Part shown: positions 51,584 through 59,648 of the stretch, in pieces
Position numbering within the stretch: the stretch's first letter is position 1
How the letters are laid out: every line of letters begins with the position of its first letter
Assembly (NCBI GenBank): GCA_027483645.1
Contig: JAIXUD010000011.1
Coordinates: forward strand, 62,001-126,000
Direction of reading: 5' to 3'
DNA: 64,000 nt
Origin: Sphingobacteriales bacterium
GTDB lineage: Bacteria; Bacteroidota; Bacteroidia; Chitinophagales; CAIOSU01
Made by a program: the position numbers and the translations under genes
Notes under the pieces: model-generated
The model's input: the letters and a program-made list of their open reading frames with translations, nothing else
What the model was told of the DNA's origin: nothing
The model's database searches: none

Positions 51584-51597
51584 CTAACGAACGTTAG
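51584..51597. promoter_or_regulatory. Probable TetR operator
   Basis: CTAACGAACGTTAG: perfect 6-bp inverted repeat CTAACG / CGTTAG with a 2-bp spacer, overlapping the predicted start of transcription. This would suit autorepression by the adjacent TetR protein. No copy was seen near paaA. Confidence 0.7.
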
Positions 51598-51624
51598 TTT
51601 ATTTAATCCGACAACTGCCCATAA

Positions 51625-52206
51625 ATGACCATTGAAACCCTGAACCGCAAGGATCAGATCAATCAAGTAGCTCAAAACCTCTTTCGCGAAAGGGGCTATG
51701 CCGCTACCAGTATGAGGGACTTGGCAAAGGCCATCGGTATTGAAGCCGCCAGCCTATATAGCCATATTAAAAGCAAGGAAGAACTGTTGCAGAACATTTG
51801 TTTCCGCATTGCTAATGAGTTCTTTGATGAGTACGATAGGGTGCAGAACGGTACCACCGACCCAAAGTTGCGTTTCCGCCATGCGGTTACGGCCCACACT
51901 AGGGTAGTGGCTAGCAACTTGGATGCTAGCAGTGTATTCTTCAACGAATGGAGGCACTTGAACGAGCCATCGCTTACGGAGTTTAAAAAGCAAAGGGCAG
52001 ATTACGAAGAGCGTTTTAAAGCGCTGCTGAAGGAAGGCATCGAAACTGGTGTGTTCCGCCAGGTGCAGGTGAGCTTTGCTATGAGGTTGGTATTCAGCAC
52101 ACTCAACGGTATACCTACTTGGTACCGCCCCGATGGCGCGTTGAGCCCCGATCAAATTGCCGAGCAAATTGCCGACTTCCTGTTGGAAGGACTTTTAAAC
52201 AAATAA
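51625..52206 (+). CDS. TetR/AcrR-family regulator
   Basis: A 193-residue regulator. N-terminal HTH at residues 5-51: RKDQINQVAQNLFRERGYAA then TSMRDLAKAIGIEAASLYSH with IKSKEELLQN. The C-terminal ligand domain (60-190) is all-helical. The gene sits 146 bp upstream of paaA on the same strand, so it may repress the phenylacetate epoxidase operon with phenylacetyl-CoA as inducer, as PaaR does; ligand inferred. Promoter and operator lie at 51552-51597. Confidence 0.88.
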   Translation: MTIETLNRKDQINQVAQNLFRERGYAATSMRDLAKAIGIEAASLYSHIKSKEELLQNICFRIANEFFDEYDRVQNGTTDPKLRFRHAVTAHTRVVASNLDASSVFFNEWRHLNEPSLTEFKKQRADYEERFKALLKEGIETGVFRQVQVSFAMRLVFSTLNGIPTWYRPDGALSPDQIAEQIADFLLEGLLNK

Positions 52207-52345
52207 GAGATATGAAATGAGAAATGCGAAAGCAGATATGGAATATGAATAAGAGAAAGCAACTACCATTTCATACTTCTGATTTCATACCCCACATTTA
52301 ATTTACCGTTTCATATTTCTCATTTCTGATTTCACATTTAAAATT
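52207..52345. repeat. AAATGAGAAAT-type repeat before paaA
   Basis: AT-rich units ATGAAATGAGAAATG and CATTTCATACTTCTGATTTC with inverse copies. Similar DNA precedes paaD at 54886-55073. The paaA leader lies inside it, with no clear promoter box. Confidence 0.55.
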
Positions 52346-52352
52346 TACGCCC

Positions 52353-53348
52353 ATGTACGGAGGAGGATATATACACCAAGAAGAGTCCACAAAGAAACAG
52401 CCCGAGGCTGTGGTGGAAGACCCAGCAAAATTGGCTGAGTTTCAGGCACGTATTGACCGTGGCGAAAAGATAGAGCCGCATGATTGGATGCCAACCATGT
52501 ACCGCAAGCAGCTCATTCGCATGATTGAGCAGCACGCCCACAGCGAAATTATTGGCTCACTGCCAGAAGGCACGTGGATTACCCGTGCACCAAACTTTAA
52601 GCGCAAAATGGCGCTGATAGCTAAGGTGCAGGATGAGATAGGACACGGTCACTTGCTTTATACCGCTTGCGAAACCCTTGGCAAGCCCCGCGAGCAGATG
52701 ATTAACGACCTGTTGAGCGGCAAAAGCAAGTACAGCAACGTGTTCAACTACCCGGCCGTAACTTGGGCCGATGTAACCGTTATCGGCTTTTTGATTGATG
52801 CCGCCGCCATTGTAAACCAATTGGCGAATAGCAAAGGTTCTTACGGCCCATACTGCCGTGCACTGGAAAGGATTTGTGCCGAAGAGGCGTTCCACTTAAA
52901 GCAAGGTCACGATGCTTTCGTATTCCTTGCCACTGGCACGCAACAACAGCGCGATATGCTACAAGCAGCGGTAAACCGTTGGTACAAACCCATTATCCAC
53001 TTCTTCGGCCCAAGCGATAAAGAATCGGTACACAGCGAGCAGTTGATGCGATGGAAAGTGAAAATGGCTAGCAACGACGATATGCGCAACCAGTTTTTCG
53101 ACATGTATGTGCCGAAAGTGCGCGAGGTGGGCATCGATTTCCCTGACCCGAATTTGAAGAAAGACCCCGAGACCGGCAAATGGAGCTTCAGCGACCCTGA
53201 TTGGGACGAATTTTACGAAGTAATCAAAGGCAACGGCCCGTGCAATGCCGAGCGTCTTGCCGTTCGCAAATGGGCCGAAGAAACCGGCCTCTGGGTTCGC
53301 CAAGCGTTGGCTACGCCGTACACTAAGACTACAGTGCCGTTGGCGTAA
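52353..53348 (+). CDS. paaA: Phenylacetyl-CoA epoxidase subunit A
   Basis: A 331-residue diiron oxygenase, the catalytic subunit of the complex that epoxidises phenylacetyl-CoA. Metal-binding ExxH motifs are visible in [12 protein letters not shown] (near residue 92) and [15 protein letters not shown] (near 175), and [19 protein letters not shown] is typical. Length matches (about 310-330). It heads paaABCD, but gaps of 171, 235 and 188 bp with repeats separate the genes, unusual for an operon that is normally tightly packed. The reductase gene paaE is not present. Confidence 0.94.
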   Translation: MYGGGYIHQEESTKKQPEAVVEDPAKLAEFQARIDRGEKIEPHDWMPTMYRKQLIRMIEQHAHSEIIGSLPEGTWITRAPNFKRKMALIAKVQDEIGHGHLLYTACETLGKPREQMINDLLSGKSKYSNVFNYPAVTWADVTVIGFLIDAAAIVNQLANSKGSYGPYCRALERICAEEAFHLKQGHDAFVFLATGTQQQRDMLQAAVNRWYKPIIHFFGPSDKESVHSEQLMRWKVKMASNDDMRNQFFDMYVPKVREVGIDFPDPNLKKDPETGKWSFSDPDWDEFYEVIKGNGPCNAERLAVRKWAEETGLWVRQALATPYTKTTVPLA

Positions 53349-53371
53349 TTTGGTTGCACATAACACGGTAC

Positions 53372-53502
53372 GCCCGAACGGGGCACAAGAATGTCAGGAT
53401 AGGACCTTTTCGCCCTATTCACATAATACGAAAAAAAGTTCTAACCCGCTGTTAGAAAGTCCTGTGGAAGCGACCTGTTCGCTTCTGCGGGATTAACGGG
53501 TT
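53372..53502. repeat. Hairpin-rich repeat between paaA and paaB
   Basis: GCCCGAACGGGGC at 53372-53384. A long hairpin at 53443-53502 has outer AACCCG / CGGGTT and inner GAAGCGA / TCGCTTC (perfect 7-bp, 5-nt loop). It ends 17 bp before paaB. It could stop or slow transcription, or stabilise mRNA ends. Confidence 0.7.
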
Positions 53503-53519
53503 CAAAAAAACGGATAAAA

Positions 53520-53897
53520 GTGAGTGAAGAAAACAATTCCCTTGACCCGCGCATACAGCGGCTCGATTTGCCCCAAGGCGAAAGCACGGTAAAGCCCAAC
53601 GAGTATTGGGGAACTTTTGAGGTATTTCTACAAGAAAAGCGCGGCAAACATCACCAGCACGTCGGCTCCCTACATGCACCAGACCAAGATATGGCGCTCA
53701 TTTTCGCCAAGGAGCAGTATGGCCGTCGCGGTAGGTGCGTAAACATGTGGGTAGTGAAGACCACTGACATCGTAGCTTTCCAACTAGAAGACGAAGATAT
53801 GTTCGCCACCACACCTGATAAAACGCACAGGGAAGCAGGGATTTACAAAGTGAGGGATAGGATACAGGAGTATCAAGAGAGACAAAAGAACGCGTAA
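53520..53897 (+). CDS. paaB: Phenylacetyl-CoA epoxidase subunit B
   Basis: A 125-residue small subunit. Family core NEYWGTFEVFLQEKRGKHHQHVGSLHAPDQDMALIFAKEQYGRR then NMWVVKTTDIVAFQLED is typical of PaaB. Start is a GTG at 53520, 17 bp after a hairpin. No alternative ATG fits the family N-terminus. The length is slightly larger than in E. coli (about 95) because of extra N- and C-terminal residues. Confidence 0.93.
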   Translation: MSEENNSLDPRIQRLDLPQGESTVKPNEYWGTFEVFLQEKRGKHHQHVGSLHAPDQDMALIFAKEQYGRRGRCVNMWVVKTTDIVAFQLEDEDMFATTPDKTHREAGIYKVRDRIQEYQERQKNA

Positions 53898-53927
53898 GCC
53901 TACGTGGCCGTAATTTCAAACAACACC

Positions 53928-54101
53928 CGTCATTGCGAGGAACGACTTTCGAGCTTTTCGCGAGATTGGAGTGACGAAGCAATCCCTTGCCACTAAGCAT
54001 GATTTATAATAAGCACAGAACTAATCACACAACACCGAAAACATAGGGATTGCCGCGTCACCTGCCTGCGCGAAAAGCTTGTCAGGTTCCTCGCAATGAC
54101 G
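53928..54101. repeat. MITE-like inverted repeat element, copy 3 (CGTCATTGCG family), inside the paa cluster
   Basis: Left arm CGTCATTGCGAGGAACGACT to AAGCAATCCC (53928-53986); right arm GGGATTGCCGCGTCACCTGC to CCTCGCAATGACG (54046-54101). The left arm is closer to the right arm of copy 2 than to the left, suggesting related mobile units. It fills the paaB-paaC gap. Confidence 0.85.
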
Positions 54102-54132
54102 CCCGACTTTTTGGTTTTATAAAGAAATAGAA

Positions 54133-54885
54133 ATGCAGAGCTTAAAAGACTTTCTATACACCATTGCCGACGACAACCTAATCCTCGGCCACCGAAACAG
54201 CGAATGGACCGGCCTAGGCCCCGTGCTTGAAGAGGACATCGCCTTCTCTAGTATGGCGCAGGATAAGGTGGGGCTGGCTTACCAGCTTTACCAATTGCTG
54301 CATACCGATATGGGTGAAGGCCACCCCGATAAGGTTGCTTTTAACCGCACGGAAACCCAGTTTAAGTGTTGCCACTTGGTGGAATACCCCATCGGCGAAT
54401 ACGATTTTAGCCTGGTGCGCCACTTTTTGTTTGACCATGCAGCTTTTGCGCGGTTCGATATGCTTACCAAGTCGGCTTACCCGGCGTTGGCGCAGTTGTC
54501 GGTAAAGGTGCGTGGCGAGTTGAAGTACCATGTGCTGCACGCCGATACTTGGATGAAGAAACTCGGTAAAGGCACCGAAGAAAGCAAGGCCCGCATGCAA
54601 ACCGCACTGAACGAGGCGTTCCCATTGGCCATGGGCATCTTCGAACCCGTTGATATGGAACAAGAGCTGATTCAACATGGTTACTTTGAAGGGGAGGCCG
54701 TGTTGAAAGAGCGTTGGCTGGCGAGCATTGCCCCGGTGATTGAGGCAGCTGGATTGAAGCTGCCTGAAATAGTACACGACAAAACCTCCTATGGCGGCCG
54801 TAAAGGCTACCATACCGAGTACCTTGCCCCACTCTTAAAAGAGATGACCGAGGTGTTCAGTATAGACCCAGAGGCGGAATGGTGA
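54133..54885 (+). CDS. paaC: Phenylacetyl-CoA epoxidase subunit C
   Basis: A 250-residue structural, catalytically inactive paralogue of PaaA that forms the complex with it. N-terminal DFLYTIADDNLILGHRNSEW and NRTETQFKCCHLVEYPIGEYDFSL match the family; the diiron ligands are degenerate, as expected. The closing LKEMTEVFSIDPEAEW is characteristic. Length is typical (about 248). ATG at 54133 follows the MITE-like element by 31 bp. Codon use is ordinary. Confidence 0.94.
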   Translation: MQSLKDFLYTIADDNLILGHRNSEWTGLGPVLEEDIAFSSMAQDKVGLAYQLYQLLHTDMGEGHPDKVAFNRTETQFKCCHLVEYPIGEYDFSLVRHFLFDHAAFARFDMLTKSAYPALAQLSVKVRGELKYHVLHADTWMKKLGKGTEESKARMQTALNEAFPLAMGIFEPVDMEQELIQHGYFEGEAVLKERWLASIAPVIEAAGLKLPEIVHDKTSYGGRKGYHTEYLAPLLKEMTEVFSIDPEAEW

Positions 54886-55070
54886 GTTCAAATGAGAAAT
54901 AAGAAAGGTGAAATAAGAAATAGTATGATGTGTTAAACCACAAAGGACACAAAGTAAAGCACGAGAGACACAAGGATAAATCTAGTGCTCTTTGTGGTAT
55001 TTTCTTAGTGTTCTTAGTGGTTAATCGAAACACGGATTTTCTTATTTCACATTTCATACCCCATATTTAA
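54886..55070. repeat. AAATGAGAAAT-type repeat before paaD
   Basis: Units such as AATGAGAAATAAGAAAGGTG and TTATTTCACATTTCATACCC match those before paaA (52207-52345). Also contains ACCACAAAGGACACAAAG and its partial inverse. Confidence 0.55.
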
Positions 55071-55073
55071 GCC

Positions 55074-55556
55074 ATGGCTACAGAAGCGCAGATTTTAATG
55101 GCCCTCCAAGAGGTGAAAGACCCCGAGATACCGGTTATCTCGGTGGTGGATTTGGGTATTATTACCAAGATTGAAGTAGGTGAGAATAACAGCGCCAAAG
55201 TAACCATGACGCCCACTTTCGTTGGCTGCCCCGCCATCAAGCACATGCAGCACGAAGTGCAAATAGCCGTGGAAGCACTAGGTTTTGATACCGTGGAAGT
55301 AGTAGTGGATTATACCACCCCTTGGAACTCCAACATGGTTTCGGAACGTGGCTTGCAGCAACTTAAAGATTTCCGCCTATCGCCACCCAAGCGCCATTGC
55401 GGCACCATCAGCATGGCCGATTTGGAGAACGCTCAGTGCCCCAACTGTTTCGGCCACAACACTACCTTGCTATCCCCTTTTGGCCCCACGCTTTGCCGCG
55501 CCATGTTTAAGTGTAATAATTGCGGCGAGGGGTTTGAGCAGTTTAAGGCGGTGTGA
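55074..55556 (+). CDS. paaD: Phenylacetate degradation protein PaaD (MIP18-like)
   Basis: A 160-residue iron-sulfur-assembly-like protein needed for a working PaaABC complex. N-terminal MIP18/DUF59 domain: LQEVKDPEIPVISVVDLGII with TPTFVGCPAIK (conserved Cys near residue 52). C-terminal zinc ribbon CPNCFGHNT (residues 122-130) and CNNCGEGFEQF (147-157). Length is typical. The next expected gene, paaE (ferredoxin-NADP reductase), is replaced by an unrelated AraC regulator. Confidence 0.93.
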   Translation: MATEAQILMALQEVKDPEIPVISVVDLGIITKIEVGENNSAKVTMTPTFVGCPAIKHMQHEVQIAVEALGFDTVEVVVDYTTPWNSNMVSERGLQQLKDFRLSPPKRHCGTISMADLENAQCPNCFGHNTTLLSPFGPTLCRAMFKCNNCGEGFEQFKAV

Positions 55557-55592
55557 TATTTAAACCACTCGAACGGCGCTATACAGCGGGTA

Positions 55593-56321
55593 ATGTTAAC
55601 CAAAATGAACATTCTAAACTTTGACACCCATAGAGGGCTGTATCTATTTGACCTAACGGAGCTGGAAACCGAATTGCATAGTCATCCTGCTATCGAAATC
55701 ATAGTTGCTTCAACAGGAAATTTTTCATTTTCAACGGCTGAGCATCATTATGAAAAGGTAACTTTTGCAGTAGTGGATAGAAATGTGGCTCATAAAATCT
55801 CAATCAATGCAAACAGTTCGGTTAGAATGGCAATGATTGAATATCACGACCTCTTGGTTATCGGAAAGCTTTCAGTAAACGGCTTCCTGCTAGATAATGG
55901 CCATTGTTGCCAAACGGATGTAAGTAACCACCTAAAATTACTTACTGATTTAGTGTCGATACTTGCGGATGCAGAAATGATGCAAAACTATGACAGCAGA
56001 GTGATTGATGTTATCCTTTTAATGGGGAGCAACAACATCGAGTATAAACAGATGATGCACTTGATAACACAAGCGGTAGGCTTATCAGAAAGTAGGATAT
56101 CCCATCTATTTAAAGTCAATGTTGGGGTATCATTAAAACGATATCTCATCTGGAATAAGTTGAAGCTAACCATCAAAAACCATTTGAGCAAAGAAGAGGA
56201 TTTGTTTGCATCCCTTTATAGGGCAGGTTTTTATGACCAACCGCACTTTATCAGAAGTTTCAAAGCAATGCTAGGTATAAGCCCGGCCAAGGCATACAAT
56301 AGCAGAATGTTACAATCTTAA
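55593..56321 (+). CDS. AraC-family transcription regulator
   Basis: A 242-residue regulator with an N-terminal cupin-like sensing part (residues 5-140, beta-rich with HSHPAIEIIVA) and a C-terminal AraC DNA-binding pair: first HTH VGLSESRISHLFKVNVGVSLKRYL, second LYRAGFYDQPHFIRSFKAMLGISPAKAY. ATG at 55593 or 55605. It follows paaD by 36 bp, so it may belong to the phenylacetate transcript, but its target is unknown. Lower GC than the paa genes, which could mean later acquisition. Confidence 0.88.
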   Translation: MLTKMNILNFDTHRGLYLFDLTELETELHSHPAIEIIVASTGNFSFSTAEHHYEKVTFAVVDRNVAHKISINANSSVRMAMIEYHDLLVIGKLSVNGFLLDNGHCCQTDVSNHLKLLTDLVSILADAEMMQNYDSRVIDVILLMGSNNIEYKQMMHLITQAVGLSESRISHLFKVNVGVSLKRYLIWNKLKLTIKNHLSKEEDLFASLYRAGFYDQPHFIRSFKAMLGISPAKAYNSRMLQS

Positions 56322-56369
56322 TTGCGTCCGCCCTTATACCTTTGCCGGGCAACCAAAAAATAACGCATC

Positions 56370-56834
56370 ATGTCAACTATTAGAAAAGTTATAGCTCAGG
56401 ATTTAAGCCAATTGAAAGCGGTAATTGATTCTACCGAAATGTTTCCATCTGAGTTATTGGATGAAATGCTTTCCGACTATTTAACCAACAAAGACTCGAA
56501 AGACATTTGGCTAACCCAAGTAGTAGATGGGCGGCCCATAGCGGTGGCATATTGCGCACCTGAAAGAATGACCGAAGGCACTTACAATCTGTATTTGATA
56601 GCGGTTCACAAAGATTTGCAAGGCCAAGGCATCGGATCGGCAATAATGCAACACATCGAAAATTTGTTAAATGAAAAAGGGGAACGTATACTACTGGTGG
56701 AAACTTCAGGGCTATCCGAATTTGAGCTAACCAGGCAGTTTTATGATAAGTGCAACTACAACAGAGAAGCCCGAATAAGAGACTTTTATAAAGAAGGCGA
56801 GGATAAAATAGTGTTCTGGAAGAAATTGAACTGA
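56370..56834 (+). CDS. GNAT-family N-acetyltransferase
   Basis: A 154-residue acetyltransferase. The acetyl-CoA-binding motif A reads YLIAVHKDLQGQGIGSAIMQHIEN (Q-x-x-G-x-G near residues 88-93). The last strand QFYDKCNYNREARIRDFYKE fits the fold. Substrate not predictable: small-molecule amine or peptide N-terminus. Starts 48 bp after the AraC gene. Confidence 0.87.
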   Translation: MSTIRKVIAQDLSQLKAVIDSTEMFPSELLDEMLSDYLTNKDSKDIWLTQVVDGRPIAVAYCAPERMTEGTYNLYLIAVHKDLQGQGIGSAIMQHIENLLNEKGERILLVETSGLSEFELTRQFYDKCNYNREARIRDFYKEGEDKIVFWKKLN

Positions 56835-56899
56835 ACCGGTAGCTTTTGCGGCGATGGATTTAAAGAGGTGTAGACTTTAATTACGGAGATTAAGAAGAA

Positions 56900-57232
56900 T
56901 TATTTCGCCGCAGCCTTAAACCATTCAACCATCAACTCCCTATCAATATCCGCCACCTTCTTAATCTTGATGTGGCGCATGTCTTTGCCGGTGCCTTCCA
57001 GCAGTCCTTTCGGGTCGTTTAGCTTACTGGCATCGTTAAAACCGAGATTTACATGGTTCTTGTTAGCCAACAAATACGCAAATGAGGTATGGGTGCTAAA
57101 AATGGGGCGGCTCCACTTAAAGCTTTCCTCCACTTGGGACACGGCCTCGTGAAGTAGTTGGCGCAGCTCATGCATAATCTGCTTATGCTCTTCGGGAGCT
57201 TCGTTGATGTATTGGGTTACTTGCTCATTCAT
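56900..57232 (-). CDS. DUF1801 domain protein
   Basis: A 110-residue YdhG/YjbR-like small protein of the DUF1801 family. Typical elements: QIMHELRQLLHEAVSQVEESFKWSRPIFS near residues 18-46 and NHVNLGFNDASKLNDP near 58-74. The fold is alpha/beta and the role is not known, although related proteins are near stress genes. Short for the family but complete. It stands between the acetyltransferase and the SH3-like gene, on the opposite strand. Confidence 0.85.
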   Translation of the reverse strand: MNEQVTQYINEAPEEHKQIMHELRQLLHEAVSQVEESFKWSRPIFSTHTSFAYLLANKNHVNLGFNDASKLNDPKGLLEGTGKDMRHIKIKKVADIDRELMVEWFKAAAK

Positions 57233-57393
57233 AATGTTTGTTTTAGCGAGCCAAAGGCTCTATGACTCAAGCACCACGCGACTGGAGTCGCGGGTGAACC
57301 AGGGTTTGTATCCGTTATATTCCGTCTCTTCGGTTGTTAAAAATAATAAACCACGGCGAGCACGGAAAAAGGCACGGAAAATAGTAACTTTAT

Positions 57394-58131
57394 TTTAAGC
57401 AAAGGGTTGTTATTATCACCTTTTTAATCTTATTCACACTAGCATCGTTCGCCCAAACCAAAGGCGATACCCTTTATGTCGCCGCCCACAGTGGTCTCAA
57501 CCTGCGCAGCGAAGCGGGCACCAAAGCTGCTAAACTAGCCGCCATCCCCAAAGAGGGGCAAGTAATTGTTTTGGCTGATGTGGATAGCACTCTTGCTTAT
57601 TCAGTTACCGAGTTTGCGGGGTTTAGCATTAAGGGTTTTTGGGTGGAGGTGGATTATAAGGGGCAAGTAGGGTACGTGTTCTCGGGGTATTTGAGTGGGT
57701 TTGTACCCGGGTCGTTAATTACTTATTCTAACAATGAAGCTTACCATGAAGACTTCATCGATTACCTCTTGCACAATTATGCCGGCGATTTAAGACCTAT
57801 AAATTATGGCAATGTACCTGATACCTGCATCAGTAATTGGTCAACTAACTTTGCCAACGGCATTACCTACTTTACCGAAGGTGCTTGTAGCGAGGGCAAC
57901 AGTTTTACTGTTAATACCATTGAATTTGAAAATCACGCTTTGCAAGAGGTATATTTATTGTTTTTAATGTTGCAAGAACTAACGGGGGATGCTATTTGGA
58001 ACAAAGAGAAAAAAGCCATTAATTGCTTCGTACCAATTAGTAATGAAGGTCCCGGCGCGGACATTGGTTGCGAATACGAAATTTACCAAAAGGGTAATAA
58101 GGTTGTAATGCGACGTTATTGCAGCTGTTAA
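57394..58131 (+). CDS. Exported SH3-like protein, start codon apparently lost
   Basis: The frame is open from the in-frame TAA at 57385. It encodes a signal peptide (KQRVVIITFLILFTLASFAQ), a bacterial SH3 domain (LYVAAHSGLNLRSEAGTKAA ... QVIVLADVDS ... FWVEVDYKGQVGYVFSGYL) and about 130 further residues with a Cys-rich C-terminus. No ATG, GTG or TTG precedes the signal in this frame; where an ATG is expected (57394-57396) the codon is TTT. The first usable TTG (57571) would cut off the signal and half of the SH3 domain. It is either a start-lost pseudogene or uses a rare ATT (57412). The 3' end faces hutH with an 11-bp gap. Confidence 0.68.
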   Translation, partial: FKQRVVIITFLILFTLASFAQTKGDTLYVAAHSGLNLRSEAGTKAAKLAAIPKEGQVIVLADVDSTLAYSVTEFAGFSIKGFWVEVDYKGQVGYVFSGYLSGFVPGSLITYSNNEAYHEDFIDYLLHNYAGDLRPINYGNVPDTCISNWSTNFANGITYFTEGACSEGNSFTVNTIEFENHALQEVYLLFLMLQELTGDAIWNKEKKAINCFVPISNEGPGADIGCEYEIYQKGNKVVMRRYCSC

Positions 58132-58142
58132 TTGCAGTTTGG

Positions 58143-59648
58143 CTAATTAATAAGCCGGTTAATACCCCTGCCCCTCAAAAACCCCACCGTCGCCTCCATA
58201 TCCTTGTACAGCTCCCTATCCTGTGCATTGAAGGTAACCACGGCGCGGTAGTCGGCACGTAGCTTTTCGATGCGGGGGCTGCTGAGTATCGGCTTGCGGA
58301 AGTCGAGCGCTTGCATGGCGGTAAGCAGCTCAATGGCAAGGATGCGCTCGGTGTTCTCGGCTACTTGGTAGGCTTGCACGGCGGCGTTGGCACCCATGCT
58401 TACGTGGTCTTCTTGCCCGGCGCTGCTGGGTATGCTGTCTATTGATGCTGGGCTACACAACTGCTTGCTTCGGCTTACCAATGATGCTGCCGTATACTGT
58501 GGTATCATCAGGCCAGAGTTAAGGCCTTCTTCCGCCGCCAAGAAGCGCGGCAGGCCACGGCTGCCCGATATGAGTTGATACGTGCGCCTTTCTGAAATGG
58601 AGCCATATTCTGCCAAAGCCAGCTTTAGGTAATCCAGCGCCAAAGCCAGCGGCTGTCCATGGAAGTTGCCGCCTGATAGTATCTCGTCTTCTTCAGGGAA
58701 AATGAGCGGGTTATCGGTTACTGAGTTGATTTCGGTCTCGAACACCTGCGCCACATGTTGCACCACATCCACGCTGGCACCGTGTACTTGTGGTATGCAG
58801 CGAAACGAGTAAGGGTCTTGCACGTAAGGCTTATGCTTTTCGGCAATCGCGCTGCCTTCGCGCCATTCGCGGATGTGCTGCGCTGCCATTGCTTGACCAG
58901 AAAAAGGCCGTACTTGGTGTATGAGAGTGTGGAAAGATTCGGTTTTAGCATCAAAAGCATCCAATGATACGGCCGCTATCATGTTGGCGTTGGCTGTGAG
59001 GCGTTTTGCCAGCAGCAGGGTTTCCACCCCATAAGCCGCCATAAACTGCGTGCCGTTCAGTAGCGCTAGTCCTTCTTTGGCTTTCAGTGTGAGCGGCTGT
59101 AATCGCTCGGCTTTCAAGGCTTCGGAAGATGCGACGGTTTGCCCATTGTAGTATACTTCTCCACGGCCAATTAATGGCAAGCTCAAGTGCGCCAGCGGTG
59201 CCAAATCGCCCGAAGCGCCCAACGAGCCCTGCTCATAGATAACGGGGATAATATCTTTGTTATAAAGCTCCAGCAACCGTTCTACCACTACCACCCGCAC
59301 ACCCGAATGGCCGAGGCCCAGGGCATGTGCCTTGAGTAACAGCATTAGTTTGATGATGGGTTTCGGCACCAGCGCCCCGATGCCGCACGAGTGGCTCAGT
59401 ACCAGGTTCTCCTGTAGTTGCTCAATCTGGCTCTTGTCGATGGCAATATCGCACATACTTCCAAAGCCCGTGTTGATGCCGTAGTATAGATTATCCGTGT
59501 CGCGCAGCTTGCCCTCTAGATACTCGCGGCACTTGGTAATGCGCTCGCGTGCCTCATCGGCTAGTACCAAATGGTGTGGCTCTGCCAACAGCGCTCGTAG
59601 CTGCTGCATGGTCAACGGACCGGCACCTATATGGAAGGGTTTGCTCAT
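58143..59648 (-). CDS. hutH: Histidine ammonia-lyase
   Basis: A 501-residue enzyme that removes ammonia from L-histidine to give urocanate. The Ala-Ser-Gly triad (residues 145-147, in EQGSLGASGDLAPLAHLSLP) forms the MIO electrophile. The selectivity pair SH at 85-86 (ENLVLSHSCGIG) matches HutH rather than tyrosine or phenylalanine lyases. Length is typical. The other hut genes (hutU, hutI, hutG) are absent. It overlaps hisS by 4 bp, so the two are co-expressed; hisS lies upstream. Confidence 0.93.
   Translation of the reverse strand: MSKPFHIGAGPLTMQQLRALLAEPHHLVLADEARERITKCREYLEGKLRDTDNLYYGINTGFGSMCDIAIDKSQIEQLQENLVLSHSCGIGALVPKPIIKLMLLLKAHALGLGHSGVRVVVVERLLELYNKDIIPVIYEQGSLGASGDLAPLAHLSLPLIGRGEVYYNGQTVASSEALKAERLQPLTLKAKEGLALLNGTQFMAAYGVETLLLAKRLTANANMIAAVSLDAFDAKTESFHTLIHQVRPFSGQAMAAQHIREWREGSAIAEKHKPYVQDPYSFRCIPQVHGASVDVVQHVAQVFETEINSVTDNPLIFPEEDEILSGGNFHGQPLALALDYLKLALAEYGSISERRTYQLISGSRGLPRFLAAEEGLNSGLMIPQYTAASLVSRSKQLCSPASIDSIPSSAGQEDHVSMGANAAVQAYQVAENTERILAIELLTAMQALDFRKPILSSPRIEKLRADYRAVVTFNAQDRELYKDMEATVGFLRGRGINRLIN

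Noticed and set aside
58143-59648. Phenylalanine or tyrosine ammonia-lyase
   Set aside because: The SH selectivity pair and overall pattern fit histidine ammonia-lyase.
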